A stretch of DNA of 64,000 nucleotides from Lysobacter_K sp043738095. GTDB lineage: Bacteria; Pseudomonadota; Gammaproteobacteria; Xanthomonadales; Xanthomonadaceae. Below the pieces are notes generated by a model. That model ran no database searches. It was not told where the DNA came from and was given only the letters and a program-made list of their open reading frames with translations. The translations under genes and the position numbers were made by a program. The DNA lies in NCBI GenBank assembly GCA_043738095.1, contig JAYSZI010000093.1, forward strand, positions 62,001 through 126,000, in the 5' to 3' direction. Below, one piece after another: positions 11,201-18,402 of the stretch (its first letter is position 1; each line of letters starts with the position of its first letter).

Positions 11201-11749
11201 GCGGGTCTCGGTCTCCTTGCGTCGCTCCTTGTACTTGGAGATGCCGGCGGCCTCTTCCAAGAACACGCGCAGGTCTTCCGGGCGCGCCTCGATGATCTGG
11301 CTGATCATCCCCTGCTCGATGATCGAGTAGCTGCGCGGACCCAGGCCGGTGCCGAGGAACAAATCGGTGATGTCGCGGCGGCGGCACTTGCCGCCATTGA
11401 GGTAGTACTGGCTGGCGCCGTCGCGGCTGACCAGGCGCTTGACCGAGATCTCGTTGAACGCCGCGTATTCGCCGGTGATGGTGTGGTCGGAGTTGTCGAA
11501 GATCAGCTCGACCGTCGCCTGAGACACCGGCTTGCGGGTCGAGGACCCGGCAAAGATCACGTCGGTCAGCGAATCACCACGCAAGCGGCTGGCCGAACTC
11601 TCGCCCATCACCCAGCGCACCGCATCGATGATGTTGGACTTGCCGCAGCCATTGGGCCCGACCACGCCGGTCATGTTGGTCGGCAGATGGAGCGTGGTGG
11701 GATCGACGAAGGACTTGAAGCCCGAGAGCTTGATGGTGGACAGACGCAT
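8246..11749 (-). CDS. smc: Chromosome segregation and condensation ATPase SMC
   Basis: SMC forms V-shaped dimers that load on DNA with ScpA and ScpB and organise the chromosome. The 1167-residue product is full length: Walker A GPNGCGKSN near residue 33, two long coiled-coil arms rich in Glu, Gln, Arg and Ala, a hinge domain around residues 500-650, the ABC signature LLSGGEKAMTA near residue 1070, and Walker B FCLLDEVDAPLDEANV near residue 1098. The start is MRLSTIKLSGFKSFVDPTTL. The kleisin genes scpA and scpB lie about 1.2 kb away on the opposite strand, so the whole complex is encoded in one neighbourhood. zipA follows downstream after a 178-bp gap without obvious features. Confidence 0.98.
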   Translation of the reverse strand: MRLSTIKLSGFKSFVDPTTLHLPTNMTGVVGPNGCGKSNIIDAVRWVMGESSASRLRGDSLTDVIFAGSSTRKPVSQATVELIFDNSDHTITGEYAAFNEISVKRLVSRDGASQYYLNGGKCRRRDITDLFLGTGLGPRSYSIIEQGMISQIIEARPEDLRVFLEEAAGISKYKERRKETETRIRHTRENLDRLSDLRDEVGKQLEHLKRQARQAEQYQTIQAERRIKDAQWKALEHRALDQKLQAQREKLAQQETRLQQLIAEQREAEREIETGRAGRETAAGAMNKAQADSYEVSGALARIEQQIQHQREMATRLQRARDEAQTALAEIAAHIGSDQARLDVLQVAVADAEPRLEQLREDDGARQEALREAELKLSDWQQRWDEHSRAQSEAARVADVERTRLEHLDRQSLDADRRRELLGSERTGLDLTALAEAFSALQEQHETQQVSLDSLGDELESRKGRVGELQEQQRTAQTGLADVRKQAQAARGRLSSLETLQHAALGQEQGAARNWLQARGLDAATRVGETLVVEAGWENAVEGALGQLIEGVLVDAPEALVEAIGELGEGRLTLVSPQTDDTFYPASSLAAKVQGPAAIRRLLARLHTADDLPSARALLTSLGADDSVITRDGERIGAGWVRVLRSGAAQQGALLREREIQSLRGEIDTLQARERELDASLTQLRDRLLAAEQQREDAQRTLYVAHRNVSELAGQLQSQQGRLESARGRIETIDAELAQLAVVLNSAREQAREARNRQEAAVARMSELEDARHVLDSERRTLGEARDQARNTARESRDMAHALALTLEAQRTQIVGLAQALDRMGGQRGQLDSRLEDLVTQLADGDAPVQTLEQQRQVALEQRVLTEQALTAARTTLDGIDHDLRRFEQTRQQRDEQALQQREAIGQRRLEQQALVLKAEQLNGAVIAAGFVLDEVINTLTDDADAQVWEKAVVDLDGKLRRLEPVNLAAIAEHAEAAQRKDYLDAQNTDLTTALETLEDAIRKIDRETRGRFKDTFDRVNSGVQELYPRLFGGGHAYLELTGEDLLDSGVAIMARPPGKRVSNISLLSGGEKAMTAVALVFAIFRLNPAPFCLLDEVDAPLDEANVGRFCALVSEMSEQVQFLFVSHNKATMEAAQQLSGVTMREPGVSRLVSVDLAEATRLAGAA

Positions 11750-11939
11750 GCGACGAGGTGCCTCTGGCGCAGCCCCGCGGGCGCAGCCGTTTAGTGCGAA
11801 ATAGATTTAAATTACCGGCCTATCTGGTTGATTCTAATAGGCAGACCCAGGCCGTCGACCCGAAACGTCTCGCGAGTATAACGGCCCGGGCTGCAGCCGG
11901 CCGGGGGATCCTAGCCGCATGCACCGGTGAAATTGGGCA

Positions 11940-12254
11940 TTAGCCGCCCGCGCTGTCAGCAGCCTCCGCCGGCGTGCGCGCGCTGATCGAAAGCGCGTGG
12001 ATGTCGCTCGTCATCAATTCCCCGACGGCCGCGTAAACCGCACGGTGGCGCGCGATCGAATTGAGCCCGACGAAGGCCGCGCAGACCACGGACACGCGGT
12101 AATGCCCGCGCCCATCCTGCGCACCTGCATGTCCGACATGACGGTGGCTCTCGTCTTCGACTTCCAGCGCGACAGGCGTCAGCGCCTCCTCGATCGCCGC
12201 GCGGATCGCGGCGACGCGCTGATCCCGCGGCAGAGGGCCGGGCGTGGCGGTCAC
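11940..12254 (-). CDS. BolA family protein
   Basis: The 104-residue protein has the BolA fold pattern: RVAAIRAAIEEALTPVALEVEDESHRHVGHAG, then a strand-helix segment (YRVSVVCAAFVGLNSIARHRAVYAAVGELM) and IHALSISARTPAEA. The conserved His after 'DESHRH.GH' is a ligand in glutaredoxin-BolA Fe-S complexes. The family is involved in iron-sulphur handling, morphology or stress responses; which member this is (BolA proper or another class) cannot be settled here. The ATG at 12254 overlaps the upstream YciI-like gene by four bases, so the pair is coupled. The 190-bp gap to smc (11750-11939) shows no gene. Confidence 0.9.
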   Translation of the reverse strand: MTATPGPLPRDQRVAAIRAAIEEALTPVALEVEDESHRHVGHAGAQDGRGHYRVSVVCAAFVGLNSIARHRAVYAAVGELMTSDIHALSISARTPAEAADSAGG

Positions 12255-12550
12255 GGCAACACGCGTTTGAACGGGCGGACTTCCACCCGGGTGTAGACGC
12301 CGGCGTCGACGTACGGGTCCGCATCGGCCCAGGCGCGCGCGTCGTCGAGCGAGGCGAATTCGGCAATGATCACGCTGCCGCTAAAGCCGGCAGGACCTGG
12401 GTCTTCGGCGTCGATTGCCGGACACGGGCCGGCCAACAGCAGTCGACCGTCGTCACGCAACGTGGTGAGACGGGCCAAATGGGCGGGACGCACGGCCAGC
12501 CGTTGGGCCAATACATCGCTGCCGTCATAGCCTTCGATCAGGTACCACAT
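12251..12550 (-). CDS. YciI-like protein
   Basis: This 99-residue cytoplasmic protein shows the YciI fold: MWYLIEGYDGSDVLAQRLAVRP, a central AHLARLTTLRDDGRLLLAGP, and the conserved ADPYVDAGVYTRVEVRPFKRVLP end. YciI-family active-site residues are a His-Asp pair, here His of RPAHLARL and Asp of ADPY. The start at 12550 is chosen because AAGGAGTGA lies just upstream; the longer frame in the same phase has no family similarity. It is coupled to bolA. In xanthomonads a septation protein YciB often precedes this pair, but it is absent here. The substrate is unknown. Confidence 0.88.
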   Translation of the reverse strand: MWYLIEGYDGSDVLAQRLAVRPAHLARLTTLRDDGRLLLAGPCPAIDAEDPGPAGFSGSVIIAEFASLDDARAWADADPYVDAGVYTRVEVRPFKRVLP

Positions 12551-12968
12551 CGGGTCACTCCTTCGCGCCCTGGAATGGGCTGGTCTGAATTGTAGCCAGA
12601 GCCACGCTGCGGGCTGCTGGACACGCCCCGAGCGAGCCCGTACGCTAGCCGCAATTGCCCGAGGCCGGATGCAGCGGCCCGTTACGATTCTGGCCCCACG
12701 CCGCTCGTGACGCACCGTGTTCCCACCACGGCAGCTGCACCACACCGGTCCACCCGTAACCCATTTCGAATTTGCCGCCACGCCCCTCGCGTGACGCGCC
12801 TGCCGAAGTCGTTGGGCCTCGGCAATAGATTTGACGATCCGACGTATCCGCAGTTGCAGTCCTTGCGCCCTGCAATGCTTTCTATTGGTTCCATTGGAAG
12901 TGGCCTGCATCCCGGTCGCTTACACCTTACGCAGTAGCAGCGCCACGGCCCGGAGGGGCCGGTCCCGC
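12551..12968. other. Gene-free divergent intergenic region, YciI-like gene / scpA
   Basis: This 418-bp stretch separates the minus-strand YciI-bolA unit from the plus-strand scpA-scpB-rluB unit, so it should carry promoters for both. Open frames across it show no family similarity and lack ribosome binding sites. I found no clear -35/-10 pair, RNA gene or repeat. Confidence 0.6.
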
Positions 12969-13943
12969 ATGACCCAAGACATCGCGTCCATCGCGTCCAT
13001 CGCGCCGAACACGGCCGAGCCCAGCATCACTGGGGCCGGCCCAGCCACCGCCCGCCCGCAGCAGCAGGAAATGCCGCTGGCGGTGGTGCATGGCCAGCCC
13101 GTGCTGCAGATTCCGCAGGATCTGTACATCCCGCCGGATGCGCTCGAAGTCATTCTGGATGCGTTCGAAGGCCCGCTCGACCTGCTGCTGTACCTGATCC
13201 GCCGCCAAAATCTGGAAATCCTCGACATCCCCGTCGCCGAGATCACGCGCCAGTACGTCACCTATATCCAGGCGATGCACGAGATGCGCTTCGAGCTCGC
13301 CGCCGACTATCTGGTGATGGCCGCGATCCTGGCCGAGATCAAGTCGCGCATGCTGCTGCCGCGCGCGGTCGCCGAGGAAGGCCTGGAGGACGACCCGCGC
13401 GCCGAGCTGGTGCGCCGCCTGCAGGAGTACGAACGCTTCAAGAAGGCCGCCGAAGACATCGACACCCTGCCCCGGCAAGATCGCGATACGGTTCCGGTGG
13501 CCGCCTTCGTGCCCGACCGTACCTCGATTAGGCTGCCGCCGCCGGTCGACCTGCGCGAAATGCTGCTGGCGCTGCACGATGTGTTCAAGCGCGCCGAGCT
13601 GTTCACGCAGCACGCGATCAAGCGCGACGCGCTCAGCGTGCGCCAGCGCATGGGCGAGCTGCTTGAGCGCATGGCCGATGGCGCGTTCCACCGCTTCGAG
13701 TCGCTGTTCACCGCTGAAGAAGGCAAACTCGGCGTAGTGGTGACATTCCTGGGCCTGCTGACCTTGGCTAAGGAGCAGTTGGTTGAGATCGTGCAGGACC
13801 AGCCGCCGGACGCACGTCCCAGTGAGGGTCAGGCGCTGGCCACGATCTACGTCAAGTCGCTGGCGATCAACACCGACCCAGCGCAGATCGAATTGAGCAG
13901 CGAGTTCGACGAAGACGCCGCTAATGACGATGTGGCGCCGTGA
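12969..13943 (+). CDS. scpA: Segregation and condensation protein A (kleisin)
   Basis: ScpA is the kleisin that bridges the SMC head domains and recruits ScpB. The 324-residue product contains the conserved N-terminal block FEGPLDLLLYLIRRQNLEIL (about residues 65-84), the segment YLVMAAILAEIKSRMLLPR, and a C-terminal winged-helix region (GKLGVVVTFLGLLTLAKEQL). The ATG at 12969 (MTQDIASIASIAPN) is preceded by GGAGGGG about 10 bp upstream. A start at the later Met of MPLAVVHGQ is also possible, because the first 40 residues are low-complexity Ala/Pro/Gln. scpB follows after a 178-bp gap that holds a repeat element, although the two genes often overlap in other genomes. Confidence 0.93.
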   Translation: MTQDIASIASIAPNTAEPSITGAGPATARPQQQEMPLAVVHGQPVLQIPQDLYIPPDALEVILDAFEGPLDLLLYLIRRQNLEILDIPVAEITRQYVTYIQAMHEMRFELAADYLVMAAILAEIKSRMLLPRAVAEEGLEDDPRAELVRRLQEYERFKKAAEDIDTLPRQDRDTVPVAAFVPDRTSIRLPPPVDLREMLLALHDVFKRAELFTQHAIKRDALSVRQRMGELLERMADGAFHRFESLFTAEEGKLGVVVTFLGLLTLAKEQLVEIVQDQPPDARPSEGQALATIYVKSLAINTDPAQIELSSEFDEDAANDDVAP

Positions 13944-13953
13944 CCTCGTTGTA

Positions 13954-14092
13954 CATTCCCGCGAACGCGGGACGAGTGCAACGCAGATCGTCCGCGGGAC
14001 AACCCGAAGGGTGAGTGCAGCGAATAAGCCCGCGCCTTGGCTCTGCCGGCAATTACCACGTCGCTGGATTCCCGCGTTCGCGGGAATGACGG
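13954..14092. repeat. Palindromic repeat element between scpA and scpB
   Basis: The left arm CATTCCCGCGAACGCGGGA (13954-13972) and the right arm 14064-14092 (CTGGATTCCCGCGTTCGCGG, then GAATGACGG) are opposed copies of the same REP-like motif found at 7042-7126. The right arm matches that element's right arm almost exactly over 28 bp. The intervening 90 bp differ, so this is a looser pair than the first copy. Confidence 0.8.
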
Positions 14093-14121
14093 CGAAAAGA
14101 AACGACCGACCCTAGAATCCT

Positions 14122-15078
14122 ATGGACCAAGCCCTCATCACCCGCATTGTCGAAGCCGCCCTGCTCGCCGCCCACCAGCCGGTGACGCTGGCGCAGCTGC
14201 AGGCCCTGTTTCCCGAAGATCAGCCGGCCCCGGCCGACAGCGTCGAACAGGCACTGGAAACCTTGCGCGAGGGCTGCGCGGAGCGCGGTGTGGAACTGGT
14301 CGAGCTCGCCTCGGGCTTCCGTTTCCAAGTGCAGGCCGACGTCCATCCGTGGGTCGCGCGGCTGTGGACCGAGCGCCAGACGCGTTACACCCGCGCCACG
14401 CTGGAAACCCTGGCGCTGATCGCTTACCGCCAGCCGATCACGCGCGGCGAGATCGAACAGGTCCGCGGCGTCGCGGTCAACAGCAACATCATTAAGGCGC
14501 TGGAAGAGCGCGAGTGGATCCGCGTGGTCGGCCACCGCGACGTGCCCGGCAAGCCGGCATTGTTCGGCACCACCAAGATTTTCCTCGACTACTTTGGTCT
14601 TAAACGTCTGGACCAGTTGCCACCGCTGTCAGAGCTCAAGGACATCGGCGAACTGGAGCCGCAGTTCCAGTTCGATGGCGTGGGTTTGCCGGGCAAGCCG
14701 ATCGTCGCGGGCAGCATCGCCAGCGGTGTCGGCGTGGAAGCGTCCAACTCTGCCGATGACAACGACAACCACAGCGGCGACCAGTCGGATGATGCTCAAG
14801 ACACCAGCGCCTCCGACGACGAGCTCGCAACCGACAACACCGCCTTGGCTGCTAGCCCCGCTGAGCACGAACACCCCGAACCCTCCGCCCCCACGTCTGC
14901 GCTCAGCGTAGCCGCAGGGGACGACCCCGATGCCGCGCCGGGCGAGCGCGCGGCGGCCGTGAACGATCCCGAACAAGACACCCACGCCGTCGCGACGACG
15001 ACCGATGCCTTCAATGGGAATGCCACCGAAACCCAGACCGAGTCCGATGAAGACGACCGGTCGGAGCAGCAACAATGA
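14122..15078 (+). CDS. scpB: Segregation and condensation protein B
   Basis: ScpB dimerises and binds ScpA to regulate SMC ATPase activity. The N-terminal ~190 residues show tandem winged helices with family motifs (IVEAALLAAHQPVTLAQLQ, ETLALIAYRQPITRGEIEQVRGV, HRDVPGKPALFGTTKIFLDYFGL). The remaining ~125 residues are a low-complexity acidic tail rich in Asp, Ser, Thr, Ala and Glu, longer than in most ScpB proteins and probably disordered. Its stop overlaps the rluB start by four bases (ATGA at 15075), so scpB and rluB are coupled, a common arrangement. Confidence 0.95.
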   Translation: MDQALITRIVEAALLAAHQPVTLAQLQALFPEDQPAPADSVEQALETLREGCAERGVELVELASGFRFQVQADVHPWVARLWTERQTRYTRATLETLALIAYRQPITRGEIEQVRGVAVNSNIIKALEEREWIRVVGHRDVPGKPALFGTTKIFLDYFGLKRLDQLPPLSELKDIGELEPQFQFDGVGLPGKPIVAGSIASGVGVEASNSADDNDNHSGDQSDDAQDTSASDDELATDNTALAASPAEHEHPEPSAPTSALSVAAGDDPDAAPGERAAAVNDPEQDTHAVATTTDAFNGNATETQTESDEDDRSEQQQ

Positions 15079-16835
15079 CTGATGAAAAACCCCGCAAGCT
15101 GTCCCTCAAACGCCTCGACGACAGCGCCGGCGCCCCGCCGCCGCGTCTGGAAGAGCGCCTGCACAAGGTCCTCGCGCAGGCAGGGCTCGGCTCGCGCCGC
15201 GCGCTGGAACAGCGCATCGCCGACGGCTTGGTCAAGGTCAATGGCGAGGTCGCGCTGGTCGGCCAGAGCATCAAGAGCAGCGACAAGATCGAGCTCGACG
15301 GACGCCAGTTCGTTGCCAGCGCGCTGAGCGAACCCGCGCGCGTGCTGATGTACAACAAGCCCGAAGGCGAAGTGACCACGCGTGAAGACCCCGAGGGTCG
15401 CCCGACGATCTTCGAGGCGCTGCCCGCGCTCAAGGGCGCGCGCTGGATCGCCGTTGGCCGCCTCGACATCAACACCACCGGCCTGCTGCTGCTGACCACC
15501 GATGGTGAGTTAGCCAACGCGCTGATGCACCCGTCATTCGAGGTCGAACGCGAATACGTGTGCCGCGTGCGCGCACCGGAAGGCGAAGACAAGGTCGACG
15601 ACAACCTGATCAGTCGCCTGATGCGCGGCGTCGCGCTCGATGACGGCCCAGCCAAGTTCGACGAAGTCGAGCGCATCGGAGGCAGCGACTCGCACGACTG
15701 GTTCCGCGTGCTGCTCAAGGAAGGCCGCAATCGCGAAGTACGCCGCCTGTGGGAATCGCAGGGTTGCCAAGTCAGCCGCCTCAAACGCATCCGTTACGGC
15801 AAGGTCGAACTGCCGCGCGAACTGCTGCGGGGCCAGTCGCAGGAAATGACCAGCGACAAGGTCGAGACGCTGCGCACCGACCTGGGCCTCGAGGACGGCA
15901 CGCCGTCGGCATTGACGCTGCAGTCGGTGATCGGCCAGCGCAAGGCCGCCAAGTCGACGATCAACTTTGCTGGCGAAGGCCGCGCGCATGTCGGCGGCCC
16001 GAGCCGCGCCGACGAAGGCCGCGAACTGCGCCGCTTCGACCACGTCCGCGAGGATCGCAGTGGCGGTCGCTTCGGCAACAAGAAGCCGCACGGCGGCCTG
16101 ACGGTCAGCGGCGAAGCCGCCGCCAAGCAGTCGCACAAACCGTTCAAGGCACGCCCCGACAAGGGCGGGCGCGCACTGCCCGAAGGTAACCCGGCTGCGT
16201 TCCGCAGCTGGTTCGTGCCCGAGGGGGTGGACACCGGCCCCAGCGGCCATCGCAACGCCGATGGCCAGGCGCCGCGCAAGCCGTACGGCAACAAACTCGG
16301 CGGCGCCCCGCGTCCCGGCGGCGCCGGTCGTCCGGGTGGCGGCGGTGGGTACCAGGGTCGCAATGAACGCGGTCCGGGCGGCGGCGGTGAACGCGGTCCG
16401 CGTGGCCCCGGCGGCGGCCAGGGCGAGCGTGGCCCGCGTGGTCCGGGTGGTGGCTTTGGCGAGCGCGGTCCCCGCCCCGCCGGCGGTGGCTACCAGGGCG
16501 ACCGCAGCGGCGGCGGTGGCTACCAGGGTGAGCGCAGCGGTCCCGGCGGCGGCGGCCAGGGCCAGCGCACCCCGCGTCCTTACGGGCATCCGGGCAATGC
16601 GCCCAGCTTCCCGTCCGACCATGCCAATCCCGGCAGCTTCAACCCATACGGCGACAAGCCGCGCAGCAGCCCGCGGCCCGGCGGTCCGGGTGGCCCGCGT
16701 CCTGGCGGCAAGCCCGGCGGCGGCCCGCGTCCCGGTGGCCCCGGTGGCCCGCGCCCGGGCGGCCCTCGCCCCGGCGGCCCACGCGGGGGCGGTCGTCCCG
16801 GCGGCGGCCGCAACGATGGTGGCAATCGCACCTGA
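15075..16835 (+). CDS. rluB: 23S rRNA pseudouridine(2605) synthase with long Gly/Arg/Pro tail
   Basis: RluB isomerises U2605 of 23S rRNA to pseudouridine. An N-terminal S4 RNA-binding domain (RLHKVLAQAGLGSRRALEQR) is followed by the catalytic domain with the active-site Asp in GRLDINTTGLLLLTTDGELA and the motif EGRNREVRRLWESQG. The catalytic core ends near residue 280; the other ~300 residues are a disordered, strongly basic tail that becomes a run of GG, GGG, RGPGGG and RPGGP units in the last 170 residues. E. coli RluB is 291 residues. Extended tails occur in xanthomonad homologues. The tail resembles RNA-binding RGG boxes, but its role is unknown. A perfect palindromic terminator follows. 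Confidence 0.93.
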   Translation: MTDEKPRKLSLKRLDDSAGAPPPRLEERLHKVLAQAGLGSRRALEQRIADGLVKVNGEVALVGQSIKSSDKIELDGRQFVASALSEPARVLMYNKPEGEVTTREDPEGRPTIFEALPALKGARWIAVGRLDINTTGLLLLTTDGELANALMHPSFEVEREYVCRVRAPEGEDKVDDNLISRLMRGVALDDGPAKFDEVERIGGSDSHDWFRVLLKEGRNREVRRLWESQGCQVSRLKRIRYGKVELPRELLRGQSQEMTSDKVETLRTDLGLEDGTPSALTLQSVIGQRKAAKSTINFAGEGRAHVGGPSRADEGRELRRFDHVREDRSGGRFGNKKPHGGLTVSGEAAAKQSHKPFKARPDKGGRALPEGNPAAFRSWFVPEGVDTGPSGHRNADGQAPRKPYGNKLGGAPRPGGAGRPGGGGGYQGRNERGPGGGGERGPRGPGGGQGERGPRGPGGGFGERGPRPAGGGYQGDRSGGGGYQGERSGPGGGGQGQRTPRPYGHPGNAPSFPSDHANPGSFNPYGDKPRSSPRPGGPGGPRPGGKPGGGPRPGGPGGPRPGGPRPGGPRGGGRPGGGRNDGGNRT

Positions 16836-16856
16836 TCGATTTCGGCACAGGTAACA

Positions 16857-16890
16857 AAGCATAAGGGCGCCGCGGCGCCCTTATGCTTTT
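16857..16890 (+). terminator. Strong rho-independent terminator after rluB
   Basis: Two perfectly complementary 16-bp arms (16857-16872 and 16873-16888; AAGCATAAGGGCGCCG and its complement) end in TTTT. It lies about 20 bp past the rluB stop. Because the palindrome is complete and starts with A residues, it could also act on the opposite strand. Confidence 0.9.
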
Positions 16891-17326
16891 GTAGCCTGCA
16901 GCGTGCGAAGTGACAGCATCTCTCGCGCCCGAAGCGCCAGCATGCACATCGACTCAATCGGAAAAACTCTTCGTCCAACTTCTTGCGGTGTCTCTTCCAC
17001 GCGACAACTGATGCCAAAACGACTCACTAGCCGCGTGAGCCGATGGCGTTCGGTCTACGATTCGCTTGCTGACACACATCGGCGGTCTCGTTGCCTGCTG
17101 GCGTGAACGACACACGTCACGAACAAACCCTTGGGAGCTTTGAAACGATCGAGCTATCCAAAGAAGTCGTGGATCTATTGGGCGAAACGTGGCTGTGGGC
17201 AGAGCGTTTGGCCTGAACATAGATGTGGTCGAGGCCCAGAGCATCCCAAACGCACGGCACGTCCATCGCGGACGCACTCATGGGGATGGCGCCCATGCCA
17301 CTTCCGTCGATGCGGCTTGCGATGCC
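16891..17326. other. Gene-free stretch between the rluB terminator and the omega-amidase gene
   Basis: These 436 bp lie between two convergent genes. Frames on both strands are short, lack ribosome binding sites and resemble no protein family I know. Base composition is slightly less GC-rich than the neighbours. It may be a decayed gene remnant or the extended 3' end of the amidase transcript; I see no repeat or RNA gene. Confidence 0.5.
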
Positions 17327-18139
17327 CTACGAAAGCTCGAACGCATCCCCATCCAGCATGGCCGGGAAGCGCGTGCGGTGGGCAGCCAGCTCGGCTCCCT
17401 GCAGCGTGGTGGTCACGACCACTTCCTCGTCGGTGCACTCACTGACCGGGTGGCCGAGGAAATCGATCACCGCGCTGTCGCCCGCGTAGTCGATGCCATT
17501 GCCATCGGTGCCAACGCGGTTGAGACCGGCGACGTAGCACAGGTTCTCGATAGCGCGTGCACGCAGCAGCGTCTTCCAAGGATAGGCGCGCGCCGACGGC
17601 CAGTTGGCGACGTATAGCAGCAGGTCGAAATCCAGCCCGCGCTCGGGTTCAAAGCGGTTGCGTGAGAACACCGGGAAGCGCAGGTCGTAGCAGACCAACG
17701 GGCAAATCCGCCATCCCTTCCACTGCACGACGAGACGGTCGCGACCGGGGGCGTAGCGTTCGTGTTCGCCGGCATAACGGAACAAATGGCGCTTGTCGTA
17801 ATGCTGCACTTGCCCGTCGGGCGTGGCGAACAGCAGCCGGTTGAACACTTGCGATGCGCCATCGCCATCGCCATCGCGATCGCGCAGTTGCACGCTGCCG
17901 ATGACGGCAGCGCCTAGCGCGGCAGCCTGCTCGCGCATCCAGGCGACAGTGGGCCCGTCCATCGTTTCGGCTTCATCGATCGCTTCATTGCTGAAGCCGC
18001 TGGTAAACGTCTCAGGCAGCAGCACCAGATCGGTGAGACCACGCAGCGACGCCATCAGGCGACCGTAGTAGGCGCGATTGCCTGCCGGGTCGTGCCAGCG
18101 GGTGTCGCCCTGGACGAGCGAGATGCGAAGGTTTTGCAT
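17327..18139 (-). CDS. Nitrilase-superfamily omega-amidase (YafV/Nit2-like)
   Basis: Omega-amidases hydrolyse alpha-ketoglutaramate or alpha-ketosuccinamate to the keto acid and ammonia, removing the product of glutamine transaminases. The 270-residue protein has the nitrilase Glu-Lys-Cys triad: Glu43 in LLPETFTSGFSNEA, Lys116 in HYDKRHLFRYAGEH and Cys150 in CPLVCYDLRFPVFSRN. The surrounding motifs (LLYVANWPSARAYPWKTLLRARAIEN) are those of the YafV/Nit2 branch. The gene lies on the same strand as the aminotransferase 263 bp upstream, a known functional pairing. A short DGDGDG insertion near residue 92 comes from a simple repeat in the DNA. The neighbourhood and motifs favour omega-amidase over other carbon-nitrogen hydrolases. 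Confidence 0.87.
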   Translation of the reverse strand: MQNLRISLVQGDTRWHDPAGNRAYYGRLMASLRGLTDLVLLPETFTSGFSNEAIDEAETMDGPTVAWMREQAAALGAAVIGSVQLRDRDGDGDGASQVFNRLLFATPDGQVQHYDKRHLFRYAGEHERYAPGRDRLVVQWKGWRICPLVCYDLRFPVFSRNRFEPERGLDFDLLLYVANWPSARAYPWKTLLRARAIENLCYVAGLNRVGTDGNGIDYAGDSAVIDFLGHPVSECTDEEVVVTTTLQGAELAAHRTRFPAMLDGDAFELS

Positions 18140-18402
18140 GCAAGGCTCCTACGTTATGGCGCCACTCGGTTGCAACCAGCAACGAGTGCTGTGAGTGTTC
18201 CGCCGTTCTAGTGTGGGTGTCCGCCCGCCAAGTCGCGCGAATGACACCGCAAAGACCAACATCGCCACGGGGCTATTTGCTGGTACCGGAGTAATGGAAC
18301 AACCCCGAGCAGGATCGCAATGCATCTGCCGCTCGGAGGAAAGTAGGCCCGAGCTGTACCGCGGAAGAGGAGACCCGCTTTAGCCGCTTAACTGCAGACA
18401 GA

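Noticed and set aside
10223..11794. Long plus-strand open frame opposite smc
   Set aside because: Antisense of the SMC coiled-coil; composition bias only.
14053..15075. Minus-strand frames opposite scpB
   Set aside because: They mirror the low-complexity acidic tail and have no independent support.
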